A stretch of 64,000 bases of DNA from Mesorhizobium sp. (GCF_016793485.1 NZ_JAEULZ010000033.1:1-64000), one strand, 5' to 3'; positions 27,465 to 36,901 are shown, counted from the first letter of the stretch. Notes: a model not told the origin generated them from the sequence alone. Translations and numbers: made by a program.

Positions 27465-29192
27465 TCAACTCCTCGTGGATTTGCGGAAGGCAGTATCGCC
27501 AAGGACGAGTATGTCCAAGCCGGACGTGAAAAACACGCCAATGGCGTCTTCGGCGTCGTGGACCATAGGACGGCCCATGACATTGAAACTGGTGTTAAGA
27601 ACGATCGGCAGGCCAGTGCGATCGTAGAAGGCCGAAATGAGCTTGTGGAAAAACGGATTACCCATCTCCGTCACACTCTGGAGGCGACCGGTGTCATCGA
27701 CATGACGCACGCCTTCCGGCGCCTTGCCAGGGAGCCATCGCAACGTACGGTCCATATAGGGCGACATGGCGTAGTCTTCGAAATATTCCGGTCCGAACTC
27801 GTGGAGGATGCTCGGTGCGAAAGGTCGAAACTTCTCGCGGAACTTTACAGACGCATTCAACCGATCCTTGATGCTCGGTGAACGCGGGTCGGCGAGGATC
27901 GATCGATTTCCCAGTGCCCTGGGACCAAACTCCGCTCGCCCCTGCATCAGACCGACAATGCTCCCATTGGCGAGTTCATCGGCGATGAGATCGGCCAGAT
28001 GGTCGGGATTCGCCGCCTTCATGTAGGGCGCGATACCGTGTTCGGACAGCCGCACCACGGTTTCCGGTCGCAACGCCGACCCGAGATAAGGAGAAGAAAA
28101 CCGCGGCGCGCGCGCGCCGGGATGGTCGGCCTGCCAGGCAAGCAGCGCCGCGCCAGCGGCGTTCCCGTCATCACCCGGCGCCATCGGTATGTGGAGGTGA
28201 CGAAACGGGGTGGACGCGAGGATCTTTCCATTCGCGCTCGAATTCAGCGCGCAGCCGCCCGTGAAGACAAGGTTCTCGCCGCCCCAGCGTCGGTGCGCTT
28301 CAATCAGGAACTCAAACAATGTTTCCTCGAACACTCTCTGAGCCGTGAATGCCAGATCGGCATTCGCCTCTGGGCCCCTTTCGCGCATTGGCAACAGGCG
28401 ATCGATAGTCGCGGCATAGGAGCGCGAAAGGGACAAGTGGTTGGCCCTGACGACCAAGGCGCCCTTCAACTGATCATACAGTTCCAAATCTAGCTTGCCA
28501 TAGGCCGCTAGCCCCATCAGCTTCCACTCTTCGCCCGCCAGCGGATCGAATCCGGCGGCGAAGCAAATCTGGCTGTAGAAGATGCCCAGACTCGCGAGAT
28601 TGGCGTAGCGAGGCGCGTCCAGTCGCATAAGTTCGCCATTGTGGAAGGAGAACACGGCCGTACTGGACCCTTCGCCCATGCCATCCATGACAACGCATAG
28701 CGCTTCCTCGAACGGGCTGGACAGACATGCTGCCGCTGCATGGCAGAGATGGTGATTCCAACCCTGCTTCCGTATCCGGCTATGGAATCCACGCTGCTCC
28801 CTCAGGCGAAGTTCAAGGTTCAGCATCAGGTCGGATACCGAGGTGGGAGCCTTGTAGAGCCCGTGGCGAAAGGTCCATGCACGACCGAGCGCTGCCTCTG
28901 ACATCCCCATCATCTCGTAGGCGGCAATCGTCCAACGGCTAACCGGCGCAAGGAATCGGACCGAAGCGAGCGCGTTTCGCGACCAACTAACATTGGCGCT
29001 GACCTGACCCTCATCCACGAATTCGCTGATCAGAGGTTCGATCAGGCCAAAAGCGTCCGGCGCTGCATGCCACCCGCGTTTGCATTTCAGGCCGCGTTCG
29101 TTTGCTTCCGCAAACCGCAGCACGCCCATTTCGTCGACGACGGCGATTGCAGGATCATGCTGAGAACACGAAAATCCGAGGTACGTTGTCAT
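27465..29192 (-). CDS. O-carbamoyltransferase (NodU/CmcH/TobZ family)
   Basis: Transfers a carbamoyl group from carbamoyl phosphate, through carbamoyl-AMP, to a hydroxyl. The 575-residue protein has the Kae1-like N-terminal domain (YLGFSCSQHDPAIAVV; metal-binding HHLCHAAA with H147/H151; VVMDGMGEGSS phosphate loop). The C-terminal domain carries EFGPRALGNRSILADPR, the substrate-binding signature. No nod genes occur here, so Nod-factor decoration is unlikely; it should carbamoylate the cluster product. It is co-transcribed with the glycosyltransferase (ATGA overlap) and converges on the adenylate-forming gene with 16 bp between the stops. Confidence 0.92.
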   Translation of the reverse strand: MTTYLGFSCSQHDPAIAVVDEMGVLRFAEANERGLKCKRGWHAAPDAFGLIEPLISEFVDEGQVSANVSWSRNALASVRFLAPVSRWTIAAYEMMGMSEAALGRAWTFRHGLYKAPTSVSDLMLNLELRLREQRGFHSRIRKQGWNHHLCHAAAACLSSPFEEALCVVMDGMGEGSSTAVFSFHNGELMRLDAPRYANLASLGIFYSQICFAAGFDPLAGEEWKLMGLAAYGKLDLELYDQLKGALVVRANHLSLSRSYAATIDRLLPMRERGPEANADLAFTAQRVFEETLFEFLIEAHRRWGGENLVFTGGCALNSSANGKILASTPFRHLHIPMAPGDDGNAAGAALLAWQADHPGARAPRFSSPYLGSALRPETVVRLSEHGIAPYMKAANPDHLADLIADELANGSIVGLMQGRAEFGPRALGNRSILADPRSPSIKDRLNASVKFREKFRPFAPSILHEFGPEYFEDYAMSPYMDRTLRWLPGKAPEGVRHVDDTGRLQSVTEMGNPFFHKLISAFYDRTGLPIVLNTSFNVMGRPMVHDAEDAIGVFFTSGLDILVLGDTAFRKSTRS

Positions 29193-30391
29193 CGGCCGGC
29201 CCGCAGCGCATCAAGAATTATCTCGACGCCGCGTGGCGCGCCTCTTGCCCGTGCGACAAGGCCTTGAAGTTGGGGCCAATCGTAGTGGCGGTTCATGGCC
29301 GACCTCAGGCCCTGGGCAATCGCGCGCGGGTCGAACTCGCGGCCGCGCGGCAGGCGGACGCCAAATCCACGCTTTTCAAGCTGGCTGGCAAACACCTTCT
29401 GGTCAGCGATCGTCGGGATAAAGAGCGCCGGCTTGGCGTAGCGGACGGTCTCCCAGGTCGTCGCCATGCCTGCGTGGTGGATAACGACGTCGGCTCCCAT
29501 AATGAGGACCTCCATATCCGTCACGCTGTCGAGCACGGTCACCGTTTTCCCTGGGTGTTCCGCAGCAAGCGTCTTGGCGAGCTTCTGCAGGTGGTCCAGA
29601 TTGACCTTCCGTCCGCACTGGACGACGACCGAGAACCCTCCCATGACAGCTCCGCGCATCGCCGCTTCGAAACGGCCGGTCTCATTGTTGGACAGCGTGC
29701 CGAACGTGATCAGGGCATAGCCCCGTGCGGCGGGAGGCTCGTGATGACGCGCCTCATTGATGGTCGGGCCGATATAGTGCCGAGGTACGCCGGCTTCGAG
29801 ATCCCCAACCTGTAGTTCTTTGATGTTGAACACCAATTCGGCGATCGGCGGCCTAAGCCTGCGCCAGGAACGCTCGACGCCATATGCTTCCTGGATCGAT
29901 ACGGCAAACCTCGACCTAACCAAGGCGCGGGCAAGCGCGGGCGAACCGTAGAAGACATCCTTGGCGAGTTTAGCAATGCCGTCTTCCTTCCGCATCTTGC
30001 GTTGCGTGGGGCGGTTGAAAACGAGTGTCGGGACGGTGTGGATTCTCGCAATATCGAGGGTCGTGCCTATCCGGCTTGCCCAAAGCGCCATGAAATCCTG
30101 CAGGATAAGATTTGGGTGCAACTCGGCAACCTGCGGCAAAAGTTGCGGATAGATGATCTCGGATGCCTGGATAAGGTCGGCACCCATCCGCAGCAGATTG
30201 AAGTCTGGCGCGTCGATATTGTAGGCTACATCGGGATAGGCGCGAAACTCCGCGCCCGATGATCGGATAACGCCTTCAAATGCCTTGTGACCGAAGCAGA
30301 CGATCCGGCATCCGTTCGCCACAAGGCCTGCCAAAATAGGGATCATCGGCTTTGTATGACCCATCGCTGGCGTCGCGAACACCACGATCAT
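29189..30391 (-). CDS. MGT-type glycosyltransferase (GT1 family)
   Basis: A GT-B fold glycosyltransferase of 400 residues. The N-terminal acceptor domain starts VVFATPAMGHTKPMIPIL. The C-terminal donor domain has ITFGTLSNNETGRFE and the GT1 nucleotide-sugar region DVVIHHAGMATTWETVRYAKPALFIPTIADQKVFA. It resembles macrolide-type (MGT) transferases that glycosylate small hydrophobic acceptors. Together with the carbamoyltransferase it suggests a decorated sugar on a secondary metabolite. ATG 30391 is first in this two-gene transcript. Confidence 0.9.
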   Translation of the reverse strand: MIVVFATPAMGHTKPMIPILAGLVANGCRIVCFGHKAFEGVIRSSGAEFRAYPDVAYNIDAPDFNLLRMGADLIQASEIIYPQLLPQVAELHPNLILQDFMALWASRIGTTLDIARIHTVPTLVFNRPTQRKMRKEDGIAKLAKDVFYGSPALARALVRSRFAVSIQEAYGVERSWRRLRPPIAELVFNIKELQVGDLEAGVPRHYIGPTINEARHHEPPAARGYALITFGTLSNNETGRFEAAMRGAVMGGFSVVVQCGRKVNLDHLQKLAKTLAAEHPGKTVTVLDSVTDMEVLIMGADVVIHHAGMATTWETVRYAKPALFIPTIADQKVFASQLEKRGFGVRLPRGREFDPRAIAQGLRSAMNRHYDWPQLQGLVARARGAPRGVEIILDALRAGR

Positions 30392-30902
30392 ACAGCTTCT
30401 CCCCCCGACTTTATGCTTGGGTCACATATCGCAAAATCGAATGCGTTGCGAACAGTCCTGAATCGCCCGGCAGCAGAGTTTGCCCGCGTGGAAGAGGTGG
30501 ATTCCCAACTATGCTGACACGGGGGGCTCCAGGACCTCTACGTAGGCGCAACTCGCACCGCGCAGGACTTCACCTAGACTCAATGTTGGCCAAGCCATTC
30601 GTTTTCAAAGTGAAAGGGGCCCACCAGACTCTGGCTATCGGCAATTGGCTCCCTACGCCGGTGTAAGCAGGCGGCGTCGAAGGGGAACGGGTCGAACGTG
30701 CGCGAGAAGGACGGCGGCTGTTCAGCTGCCTCCGATCACCTGTCGGAATTTTCAACGCCGCTTGGCTGAAACAGAGGGTTCGGCCAAGCGAAGCGAGGTA
30801 CAGTCCAGGCGGACGCCGGGGCAGGCAGCCGGCTTCCCTTCGGTTGTTTATTGGCACGTTGGCGGGACGGACGACATGACAGACGGTCTTGCCGAACCTA
30901 TG
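30392..30902. other. 511-bp stretch without a supported gene
   Basis: Open frames here are short, overlap in all frames and show no family motif. The left 100 bp probably carries the promoter of the glycosyltransferase/carbamoyltransferase transcript. The rest may be decayed sequence at the inner edge of the island; I could not identify a second tRNA-Gln fragment or integrase piece in it. Confidence 0.5.
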
Positions 30903-32084
30903 TCAGGTCATCTCGAATAGTCCTGCCGCCCCCATGCCCCAGCCAACACACATGGAGACGACGGCGAACTTCGCGCCGCGCCGCCGCCCTTCGAGCAAAG
31001 CGTGCCCAGTCATGCGCGCACCGCTCATACCGTAGGGATGGCCGATGGAAATCGCCCCGCCGTTGACGTTAAGCTTCTCCGGATCGATGCCAAGGTGCTC
31101 CCGGCAATGGACAAGCTGGGAAGCAAAGGCCTCGTTGATCTCCCAAAGATCGATGTCGTCAGTGTTCAGGCCGTGCTTTGACAACAGCTTTGGCACCGCA
31201 AGAACGGGACCTATTCCCATCTCCTCGGGCGCACAGCCAACAACTGACATCCCGCGGAAAATGCCGAGTGGCGCGAGATTACGGCTGGCTGCTTCTTGGG
31301 ATGACATGAGCACTGAAGCCGACGCGCCATCAGACATCTGGCTGGCATTACCAGGTGTCACCGTACCGTCTGCTTTCAGCACGGGCTTCAGTGCCCGCAA
31401 AGCCTCGATCGTGGTAGCGGGACGGTTGCATTCGTCGGACTCGAGGCACACCCGTTCATATCGTGTTTCCCCCGTTGCCTTGTCCTCGACGGCTTTAGTC
31501 GTCTCGATCCTGACAATCTCTTCCGCGAAGCGACCGGATTCCTGAGCGCTAGCCGTTCGACGTTGGCTATCCAACGCACAAGCGTCCTGTGAGTCACGGC
31601 TGACGCCATAACGCTTCGCCACAACCTCTGCCGTTTCAAGCATGCTCATGTAGTAGCGATCGGGCACTGTACCGATGCGATAGCGATAAGGGTTCCAGTG
31701 ATCATTCTGAACGAGCGAAATGCTGTCAGCCCCACCAGCGAGCGCGATCTCCACACCGTCAACCATGATGCGCTGCGCAGCCGTCGCGATTGCAGCCAGA
31801 CCAGACGCGCATTGACGGTCTATGGTTCCCGCGGCAACGGAATCGGGTAGGCCAGCAGCGAAGACTGCATGGCGTGCCGCGTTGACGCCCATCGTGCCCT
31901 GAGTAAGCGCCGACCCAAGAATGAAATCCTCGACTTCACCGCCTTCCAGCCCGGCGCGTGCCAACGCCGCGCGCATGGCATGAGCTGCCATCACCGGGCC
32001 CTGCGTGTTGTTGAGCGCGCCGCGATAGGCCTTGCCGATCGGCGTGCGCGCGGTGGAGACGATGACAACCTCGCGCATACTCAT
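30903..32084 (-). CDS. Acetyl-CoA acyltransferase/thiolase
   Basis: Thiolytic cleavage of a 3-oxoacyl-CoA. The 393-residue protein has nucleophile C92 in DRQCASGL, the NEAFASQ loop, and GGAISIGHPYGMSGAR with the active His. The second Cys is in MCVGWGMGAAGLFE, where the usual CxGGGxG reads CVGWGMG, a Trp in place of a near-invariant Gly. The start ATG 32084 overlaps the deacylase stop (ATGA). Together with the CoA-transferase genes it would finish catabolism of a 3-oxoacid, as in the beta-ketoadipate pathway. Confidence 0.92.
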   Translation of the reverse strand: MSMREVVIVSTARTPIGKAYRGALNNTQGPVMAAHAMRAALARAGLEGGEVEDFILGSALTQGTMGVNAARHAVFAAGLPDSVAAGTIDRQCASGLAAIATAAQRIMVDGVEIALAGGADSISLVQNDHWNPYRYRIGTVPDRYYMSMLETAEVVAKRYGVSRDSQDACALDSQRRTASAQESGRFAEEIVRIETTKAVEDKATGETRYERVCLESDECNRPATTIEALRALKPVLKADGTVTPGNASQMSDGASASVLMSSQEAASRNLAPLGIFRGMSVVGCAPEEMGIGPVLAVPKLLSKHGLNTDDIDLWEINEAFASQLVHCREHLGIDPEKLNVNGGAISIGHPYGMSGARMTGHALLEGRRRGAKFAVVSMCVGWGMGAAGLFEMT

Positions 32085-33373
32085 GCATTCTCCAAACCGC
32101 ACCAGTCGGCGATGAAAAGGGCGGTCGCCTGGGTTACGCGACGCATGGAGTCGAGATCCACACGCTCGTTGAACCCGTGGATTGCTTCCGCCGTCGGTCC
32201 ATAAACGAGTGCCGGAATGCCGGCATAGAGGCCGAAGAACCTTGCGTCGGTCGTCGCGGTTATTGCAAGCCTATCGAGCTCGTTGCCAGTGACCACGCGA
32301 TGGGCGCGTTCCAAGCCGGCTATCGCTGTGGCTGCGGTTTCGCTTTTGTCGTCACTCAATGCATAACCTTCGGCGTGAAAACCGTGCCAAACGATTTCCG
32401 GATCGTTGTCACGGAGGAAAGAATGCTCCCGTGCCGCCTCTGCGATCACTTTCGCGATCTCGTGTTTCGCAGCTTCGATTTCCTGGCCGGGGAACAAACC
32501 CATTCGCACGTCGAAGACGCACCAGGCCGGCACAGAACTCGTCCAGTCTCCGCCCGCGATCTTGCCGACATTGAGATTCAGCGCATGGGCGTGGGATTGA
32601 TAGTGTGGCGAGCGGCGGCCGGACTCGTTCCAGCATTCCTCGAGGCGGTGTAGAGCAGCGATCAGCGGTACGGCCGCTTCGATCGCGTTGGATCCGCTGC
32701 CTGCATAGGCTACATGTGTCGGCAGGCCTTTCAGAAGCACCTGGAACCAGAGCACGCCAACTTGGGCGTCGACCAGCTTTTCAGCGAAAGGTTCGGGGAT
32801 GAGCGCGGCGTCGGCGCGATAACCACGCTGCAGACATGCGAGGGCGCCATTGCCGGTGCATTCCTCCTCAACGACCGACTGGACGTGGACGTCCGCAGCC
32901 GGCGCAAAGCCGATTTCGCGCAGAGCGTCGAGAGCGAAAAGATTCGATGCCAGTCCGGCTTTCATGTCTCCCACGCCACGGCCAGTCATCCACCGCCCGT
33001 CAACTCGAGGCATGAAAGGCGGGCTGGTCCACATGTCCAGCGGACCTTCCGGCACGACGTCGATATGCCCGTTGAGAATAAGACTTCTGCCCCTGCGGCT
33101 TGCGCTGCGGCGAGTGCCGACTACATTGACCGCGTCCTCGTAGTCGCCGATGACGGGTGAGAAGCCGGGAAGGTGCGCGATATCATGGACATCGATATTC
33201 CAGCGGTCGACGGCATGACCACGTTCAGCCATTGCATTCGCCATGAAGTCCTGCGCGGACTGCTCGTTGCCCCGGGTTGAGGGGTGGCTACAGAGTTCGG
33301 CCAAAAATTCGATCTGGCGCTCGAAGATGGCGTCGACCGACTGAAGGATCCTGCTGCTGATCTCGCTGTCCAT
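32081..33373 (-). CDS. M20-family deacylase (ArgE/DapE type)
   Basis: A zinc amidohydrolase of 430 residues from MDSEISS. Metal and catalytic residues are in ILNGHIDVVPEG (H103, D105), GRGVGDMKAG (D136) and VVEEECTGNG (catalytic and metal Glu). The late SATTDARFFGLY and VYGPTAEAIHGFNERVDLDSM are the usual C-terminal ligands. The frame stays open to 33694, but that part is the CoA-transferase in another frame. It would release an amine or acid from an N-acyl compound imported by the operon transporter. Confidence 0.9.
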   Translation of the reverse strand: MDSEISSRILQSVDAIFERQIEFLAELCSHPSTRGNEQSAQDFMANAMAERGHAVDRWNIDVHDIAHLPGFSPVIGDYEDAVNVVGTRRSASRRGRSLILNGHIDVVPEGPLDMWTSPPFMPRVDGRWMTGRGVGDMKAGLASNLFALDALREIGFAPAADVHVQSVVEEECTGNGALACLQRGYRADAALIPEPFAEKLVDAQVGVLWFQVLLKGLPTHVAYAGSGSNAIEAAVPLIAALHRLEECWNESGRRSPHYQSHAHALNLNVGKIAGGDWTSSVPAWCVFDVRMGLFPGQEIEAAKHEIAKVIAEAAREHSFLRDNDPEIVWHGFHAEGYALSDDKSETAATAIAGLERAHRVVTGNELDRLAITATTDARFFGLYAGIPALVYGPTAEAIHGFNERVDLDSMRRVTQATALFIADWCGLENA

Positions 33374-33384
33374 GCTTCGGCCTT

Positions 33385-34044
33385 TTAGAATGTAGGCAAG
33401 GGCGTGTCGGCGACGAGCAGGCGGGTGCCGGTCGCGGCTTCGACCTCGGCAATCGAGATTCCCTCCGCAAGCTCTATAAGTCGCGGCCCTTCCGGCACGA
33501 TGTCGATAACCGCCATGTCGGTAAAAATGCGCGCGACGTGCCCCCGCGCCGTGAGCGGCAGCGCACATTTGTCCACGATTTTCGGCCGGCCTGCCTTGTC
33601 GACATGAGTGGTGACCACAGCGACGCGTCGCGCCTTTTGCGCAAGTTCGATAGCGCCGCCCGCGCCGGGCGTGAACTTTCCCGGGATGATCCAACTTGCT
33701 AGGTCGCCGCCGCCCGACACCTCGAAAGCGCCAAGCAGCGTGAGGTCGATGCGTCCGCCTCGCACCATGGCGAAGCTCACAGCGCTGTCGAAATACGACG
33801 TGCCATCGATAGCCGACACGTAGGCACCGCCGGCGTCAATCAGGTTGCGATTGGCATACGCCCTGTCCAGGACCGGGCCGACTCCAGCTATACCGTTCTC
33901 CGAATGCAGGCATACGGGTAGGTCGTGCGGTACATATGCGAGCACTTTGGTCGGCAGGCCGATGCCAAGATTGACGGTCATGCCTGCGCGGATTTCGCGC
34001 GCGGCACGCCGCAGCATTCTTTCGCTAGCGTTCAACGACACCAT
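33385..34044 (-). CDS. 3-oxoacid CoA-transferase, subunit B
   Basis: A 219-residue beta subunit with the catalytic glutamate in LHSENGIAG (E49). GGAYVSAIDGTSYFDSAVSFAMVRGGRIDLTLLGAFEVSGGGDLASWIIPG is the conserved core, and VAVVTTHVDKAG follows. It forms a heteromer with subunit A (34025-34717), whose end it overlaps by 20 bases. It is homologous to ScoB, PcaJ and AtoA. The frame extends upstream only as the alternative frame of subunit A. Confidence 0.92.
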   Translation of the reverse strand: MVSLNASERMLRRAAREIRAGMTVNLGIGLPTKVLAYVPHDLPVCLHSENGIAGVGPVLDRAYANRNLIDAGGAYVSAIDGTSYFDSAVSFAMVRGGRIDLTLLGAFEVSGGGDLASWIIPGKFTPGAGGAIELAQKARRVAVVTTHVDKAGRPKIVDKCALPLTARGHVARIFTDMAVIDIVPEGPRLIELAEGISIAEVEAATGTRLLVADTPLPTF

Positions 34045-34717
34045 AGACTCCCAAAAGTTCGGGTATAGCCACCACCGCGTCGACAAAGGGGCCCGGCGTG
34101 TGCACGGTCTCAGGGGCGATGGCCCCCACCGGCAAAATCGTCTCTGCCTCGACGATAGTATGGCGCGCCGCCATGCAGACCAGCGGATTGAAGTTTCTGG
34201 CCGAAGCCGCGAAGCAGAGATTGCCGAAACGATCTGAACGCTCGGCATGGACCAGAGCGAAATCCGCCCTGATCGCGGGTTCCAGGATGCCGCGCATGCC
34301 ATCGACCATGACAGTTGTCTTTCCGGAAGCGGAAGGGGCGTCGAGTACGATGTCGGAGACGACGCCGAGAAGGCCTGCACCTGCGGCCCTGATGCGCTCC
34401 GCCAGCAGGCCTTGCGGCACGAACTCGACTTCGATCTTGCCGGAGTTCATCATGCTCACCGCATTCCCGTTCAAACCTATATGGCTGGCGATCAGCTTCC
34501 TCACTTGGCCGTTCGCGAGTAGCCAATCGACCCCCATGCCGACTTCGTTGGCGTCGTTCTTGACTATGACGAGATCTTTCTGACCTTGTCGTACGAGTTC
34601 CCTGATCAGGGAGAACGGCGTGCCCGGAACACCGAAGCCTCCGACCATTACCGTGGCACCATCGACGATGCGGGAGATTGCCTCCTCCATGCCGCAAGTC
34701 TTGTCGGGGAGCGGCAT
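34025..34717 (-). CDS. 3-oxoacid CoA-transferase, subunit A
   Basis: A 230-residue alpha subunit (ScoA/PcaI/AtoD type). It has ATVMVGGFGVPGTPFSLIRELVRQG with the glycine-rich CoA loop, KLIASHIGLN, IEVEFVPQGLLAERIRAAGAGL and ADFALVHAERSDRFGNLCF. Its ATG shares a base with the stop of the ABC ATPase (TGATG), so transport and CoA activation genes are one transcript. Substrate specificity (acetoacetate, 3-oxoadipate or another 3-oxoacid) is not readable. Confidence 0.92.
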   Translation of the reverse strand: MPLPDKTCGMEEAISRIVDGATVMVGGFGVPGTPFSLIRELVRQGQKDLVIVKNDANEVGMGVDWLLANGQVRKLIASHIGLNGNAVSMMNSGKIEVEFVPQGLLAERIRAAGAGLLGVVSDIVLDAPSASGKTTVMVDGMRGILEPAIRADFALVHAERSDRFGNLCFAASARNFNPLVCMAARHTIVEAETILPVGAIAPETVHTPGPFVDAVVAIPELLGVYGVVER

Positions 34718-35508
34718 CAGTTTCTTCCCTTCAGGTGCTTGCGCAGGAAACTGCGAGTGCGCTCCTGCGAGGGATTCCTGAAGATCACGTCTGGGGAGCC
34801 TTCCTCGACGACCATGCCGCCGTCCATGAACAGCACCCGATCACAGACGTCCTGCGCGAAACCCATTTCGTGGGTCACGATGATCATCGTCATGTGACTT
34901 TCGGCGAGCTGCCTCATGACAAAGTTCACTTCCTCCACCAGTTCAGGATCCAGAGCTGACGTCGCTTCGTCGAAGAGCATCACCTTGGGCTGCATGGCGA
35001 GCGCCCGGGCGATGGCGACGCGCTGCTTCTGGCCTCCCGAAAGCTGGCTCGGCATGAAGTCGATGCGGTCAATTAGGCCGACGCGTCGAAGCTGCTGCTC
35101 GGCAAGCCCGTCCGCCTCCTGTTTCGAAAGTCGTTTCAGCATGCGGGGCGCTAGCGTGATGTTCTGGCGGACCGACAGATGCGGGAAAAGGTTGAAGTGC
35201 TGGAACACCATGCCGATGTCCTGCCTGACCCGGTTTATGTGCCGCTCATACTGATATGAAGTCAGTGGCTTGTTGACCTGTACGTCCTCAAGCCAGACCT
35301 CACCGGACGAAAGCGGATCGAGATTGTTGATCGCGCGCAGGAAGGTCGACTTGCCAGAGCCGGAGGGGCCAATCACGGCGACGATCTCGCCTTTGCGCAC
35401 CTGAAGATTGATGCCGCGTAGAACTTCCACGGTACCATAGCGCTTGGCAGCGTTCTTGACGTCTATCATGGGGCCGTTGCCGGCCATTTCAGATTCTGTC
35501 GTGCTCAT
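34717..35508 (-). CDS. Polar amino-acid ABC importer, ATPase
   Basis: A 263-residue GlnQ-type ATPase: Walker [24 protein letters not shown], signature LSGGQKQR, Walker [16 protein letters not shown] (DEA rather than DEP) and VTHEMGFA. It couples to two permeases upstream and overlaps the second by four bases (ATGA). It is a different paralogue from 13662-14459. Confidence 0.94.
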   Translation of the reverse strand: MSTTESEMAGNGPMIDVKNAAKRYGTVEVLRGINLQVRKGEIVAVIGPSGSGKSTFLRAINNLDPLSSGEVWLEDVQVNKPLTSYQYERHINRVRQDIGMVFQHFNLFPHLSVRQNITLAPRMLKRLSKQEADGLAEQQLRRVGLIDRIDFMPSQLSGGQKQRVAIARALAMQPKVMLFDEATSALDPELVEEVNFVMRQLAESHMTMIIVTHEMGFAQDVCDRVLFMDGGMVVEEGSPDVIFRNPSQERTRSFLRKHLKGRN

Positions 35509-36161
35509 CGGGCCGCCTCCATCCGGCGCTCGATGCGGCTAAGCGCCGCTTCCAGGCAAAGATTGATGACGTAGTAGAAGACTGCGGCTGCGAAATAGAA
35601 TTCGAACGGCCGAAAGGTTTTCGAGATCGCAAGTTGTGCAGACAGTGTAAGCTCGGCGACGCCGATGACGGACACCAGCGCAGAGTCCTTTAGAAGAGCA
35701 ATCATGTTGTTGCCGAGCGCGGGAACGACATCACGCACGGCCTGAGGCACGACGATTCGGCTCACGGTCTGGTAGCGACTCAGTCCGAGTGTCCTGCCAG
35801 CTTCGGTCTGCCCTCTGTCAACGGCAACGATGCCAGCCTGGATGATGTCGGCGTTGTAGGCAGCGAAATGCAGGCCAAGCCCAATAACCCCCGCGACGAA
35901 AGCGTTGAGGTCGATTCCGATCTCGACGAGTCCGAAGTAAATCAGGAAGAGTTGCAGCAGGAGGGGTGTCCCGCGGAAAAGCCAGACAAACGCCTTGACG
36001 GGATAGCGGATGAGCGGATGGCCGTAGAGTCCCCCCACAGCGAACAGAACACCTGCGACGATGCTGAACGCGCCGGCGAGCACAGTGATGACAACTGTCC
36101 ATCCTGCACCAACCGAAAGGGCGCCGAGGTATCCGGGCACGACACCGAAATCAAGGCCCAT
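35505..36161 (-). CDS. Polar amino-acid ABC importer, permease 2
   Basis: A 218-residue inner-membrane permease of the HisM/GlnP type. It has [24 protein letters not shown] and the EAA loop [28 protein letters not shown]. It pairs with the 36189-36836 permease as a heterodimer. ATG 36161 is 27 bases after the stop of permease 1. Confidence 0.92.
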   Translation of the reverse strand: MGLDFGVVPGYLGALSVGAGWTVVITVLAGAFSIVAGVLFAVGGLYGHPLIRYPVKAFVWLFRGTPLLLQLFLIYFGLVEIGIDLNAFVAGVIGLGLHFAAYNADIIQAGIVAVDRGQTEAGRTLGLSRYQTVSRIVVPQAVRDVVPALGNNMIALLKDSALVSVIGVAELTLSAQLAISKTFRPFEFYFAAAVFYYVINLCLEAALSRIERRMEAAR

Positions 36162-36188
36162 GCAGGCCTCCCTTACAGAGGGCCCCGA

Positions 36189-36836
36189 TCATCGAATCGC
36201 CACTCGGCGATCCAGCCAGGCGATCGCCGCACCCGTTGCCGAGATGATGACGAGATAGATCATCCCCGCGAGCAAGAACATCTCGAATGGCTTGTAGGTC
36301 GAGGCGATGTAGCGCTGGGCAGTATATGTCAGTTCGACCACTGATATGGCGGCGACAAGGGCGGTGCCCTTGATCTGCGCGTTGATGTTGACGCCAAGAG
36401 GCCTGATCATCAGTCGCAAGGCTTGCGGAAGGATCACATTGCGCATCGCCTGTCCGCGGCTCATCCCCAGCGTACGCGCAGCTTCCGTCTGGCCTCGGTC
36501 CACGGCAATGATCGCCCCACGGATGGTCTCAGTCATGTAGGCCCCTATGTTGACGCCCAGCCCGATCACGCCCGCGGTGAACGCATCGAGCTGGATACCG
36601 ATCTGCGGACCGCCAAAGTACAGAATGAAAAGCTGGATCAGGGCGGGCGTACCGCGGATCACCGAGACATATGCCGCACCGACGAACCGTAGGATGCGGA
36701 GTTGCGACAGGCGGGCCGAGGCACCCAGCGCGCCGCAGACCAGGCCCAGCGCGATCGACAGCACGGAGAGCTGGACGGTGACCAGCGCCGCCTCCAGAAA
36801 GAACGGATATACGCGAAGGAGGAGTTCGACATCCAT
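36189..36836 (-). CDS. Polar amino-acid ABC importer, permease 1
   Basis: A 215-residue permease of the same family (YVSVIRGTPALIQLFILYFGGPQIG; EAA loop [28 protein letters not shown]). It follows the binding-protein gene after a GC-rich hairpin. Sequence similarity to permease 2 suggests an old duplication giving a heterodimer. Confidence 0.92.
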   Translation of the reverse strand: MDVELLLRVYPFFLEAALVTVQLSVLSIALGLVCGALGASARLSQLRILRFVGAAYVSVIRGTPALIQLFILYFGGPQIGIQLDAFTAGVIGLGVNIGAYMTETIRGAIIAVDRGQTEAARTLGMSRGQAMRNVILPQALRLMIRPLGVNINAQIKGTALVAAISVVELTYTAQRYIASTYKPFEMFLLAGMIYLVIISATGAAIAWLDRRVAIR

Positions 36837-36864
36837 GACCGCCGTCCTGCCCTTGCGTGAACGA

Positions 36865-36887
36865 CCCGGCGCGGCGAGCGCGCCGGG
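36865..36887 (-). terminator. GC-rich stem-loop behind binding-protein gene
   Basis: CCCGGCGCG (36865-36873) pairs perfectly with CGCGCCGGG (36879-36887) around a five-base loop, between the binding-protein stop and the permease start. No U-tract. It is best read as an mRNA stabiliser/attenuator that lets the binding protein be made in excess. Confidence 0.6.
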
Positions 36888-36901
36888 AAGCTTTCAACCG
36901 A

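Noticed and set aside
27465-29192. Reading the carbamoyltransferase as evidence of a symbiosis (nod) island
   Set aside because: No nodABC, nodD, nod box, nif or fix gene is visible in the window, and the gene is coupled to an MGT-type glycosyltransferase.
30570-30857. Short minus-strand frame (95 codons) between the island cluster and the thiolase
   Set aside because: Arg/Pro-rich translation with other frames equally open; no family motif or start signal.
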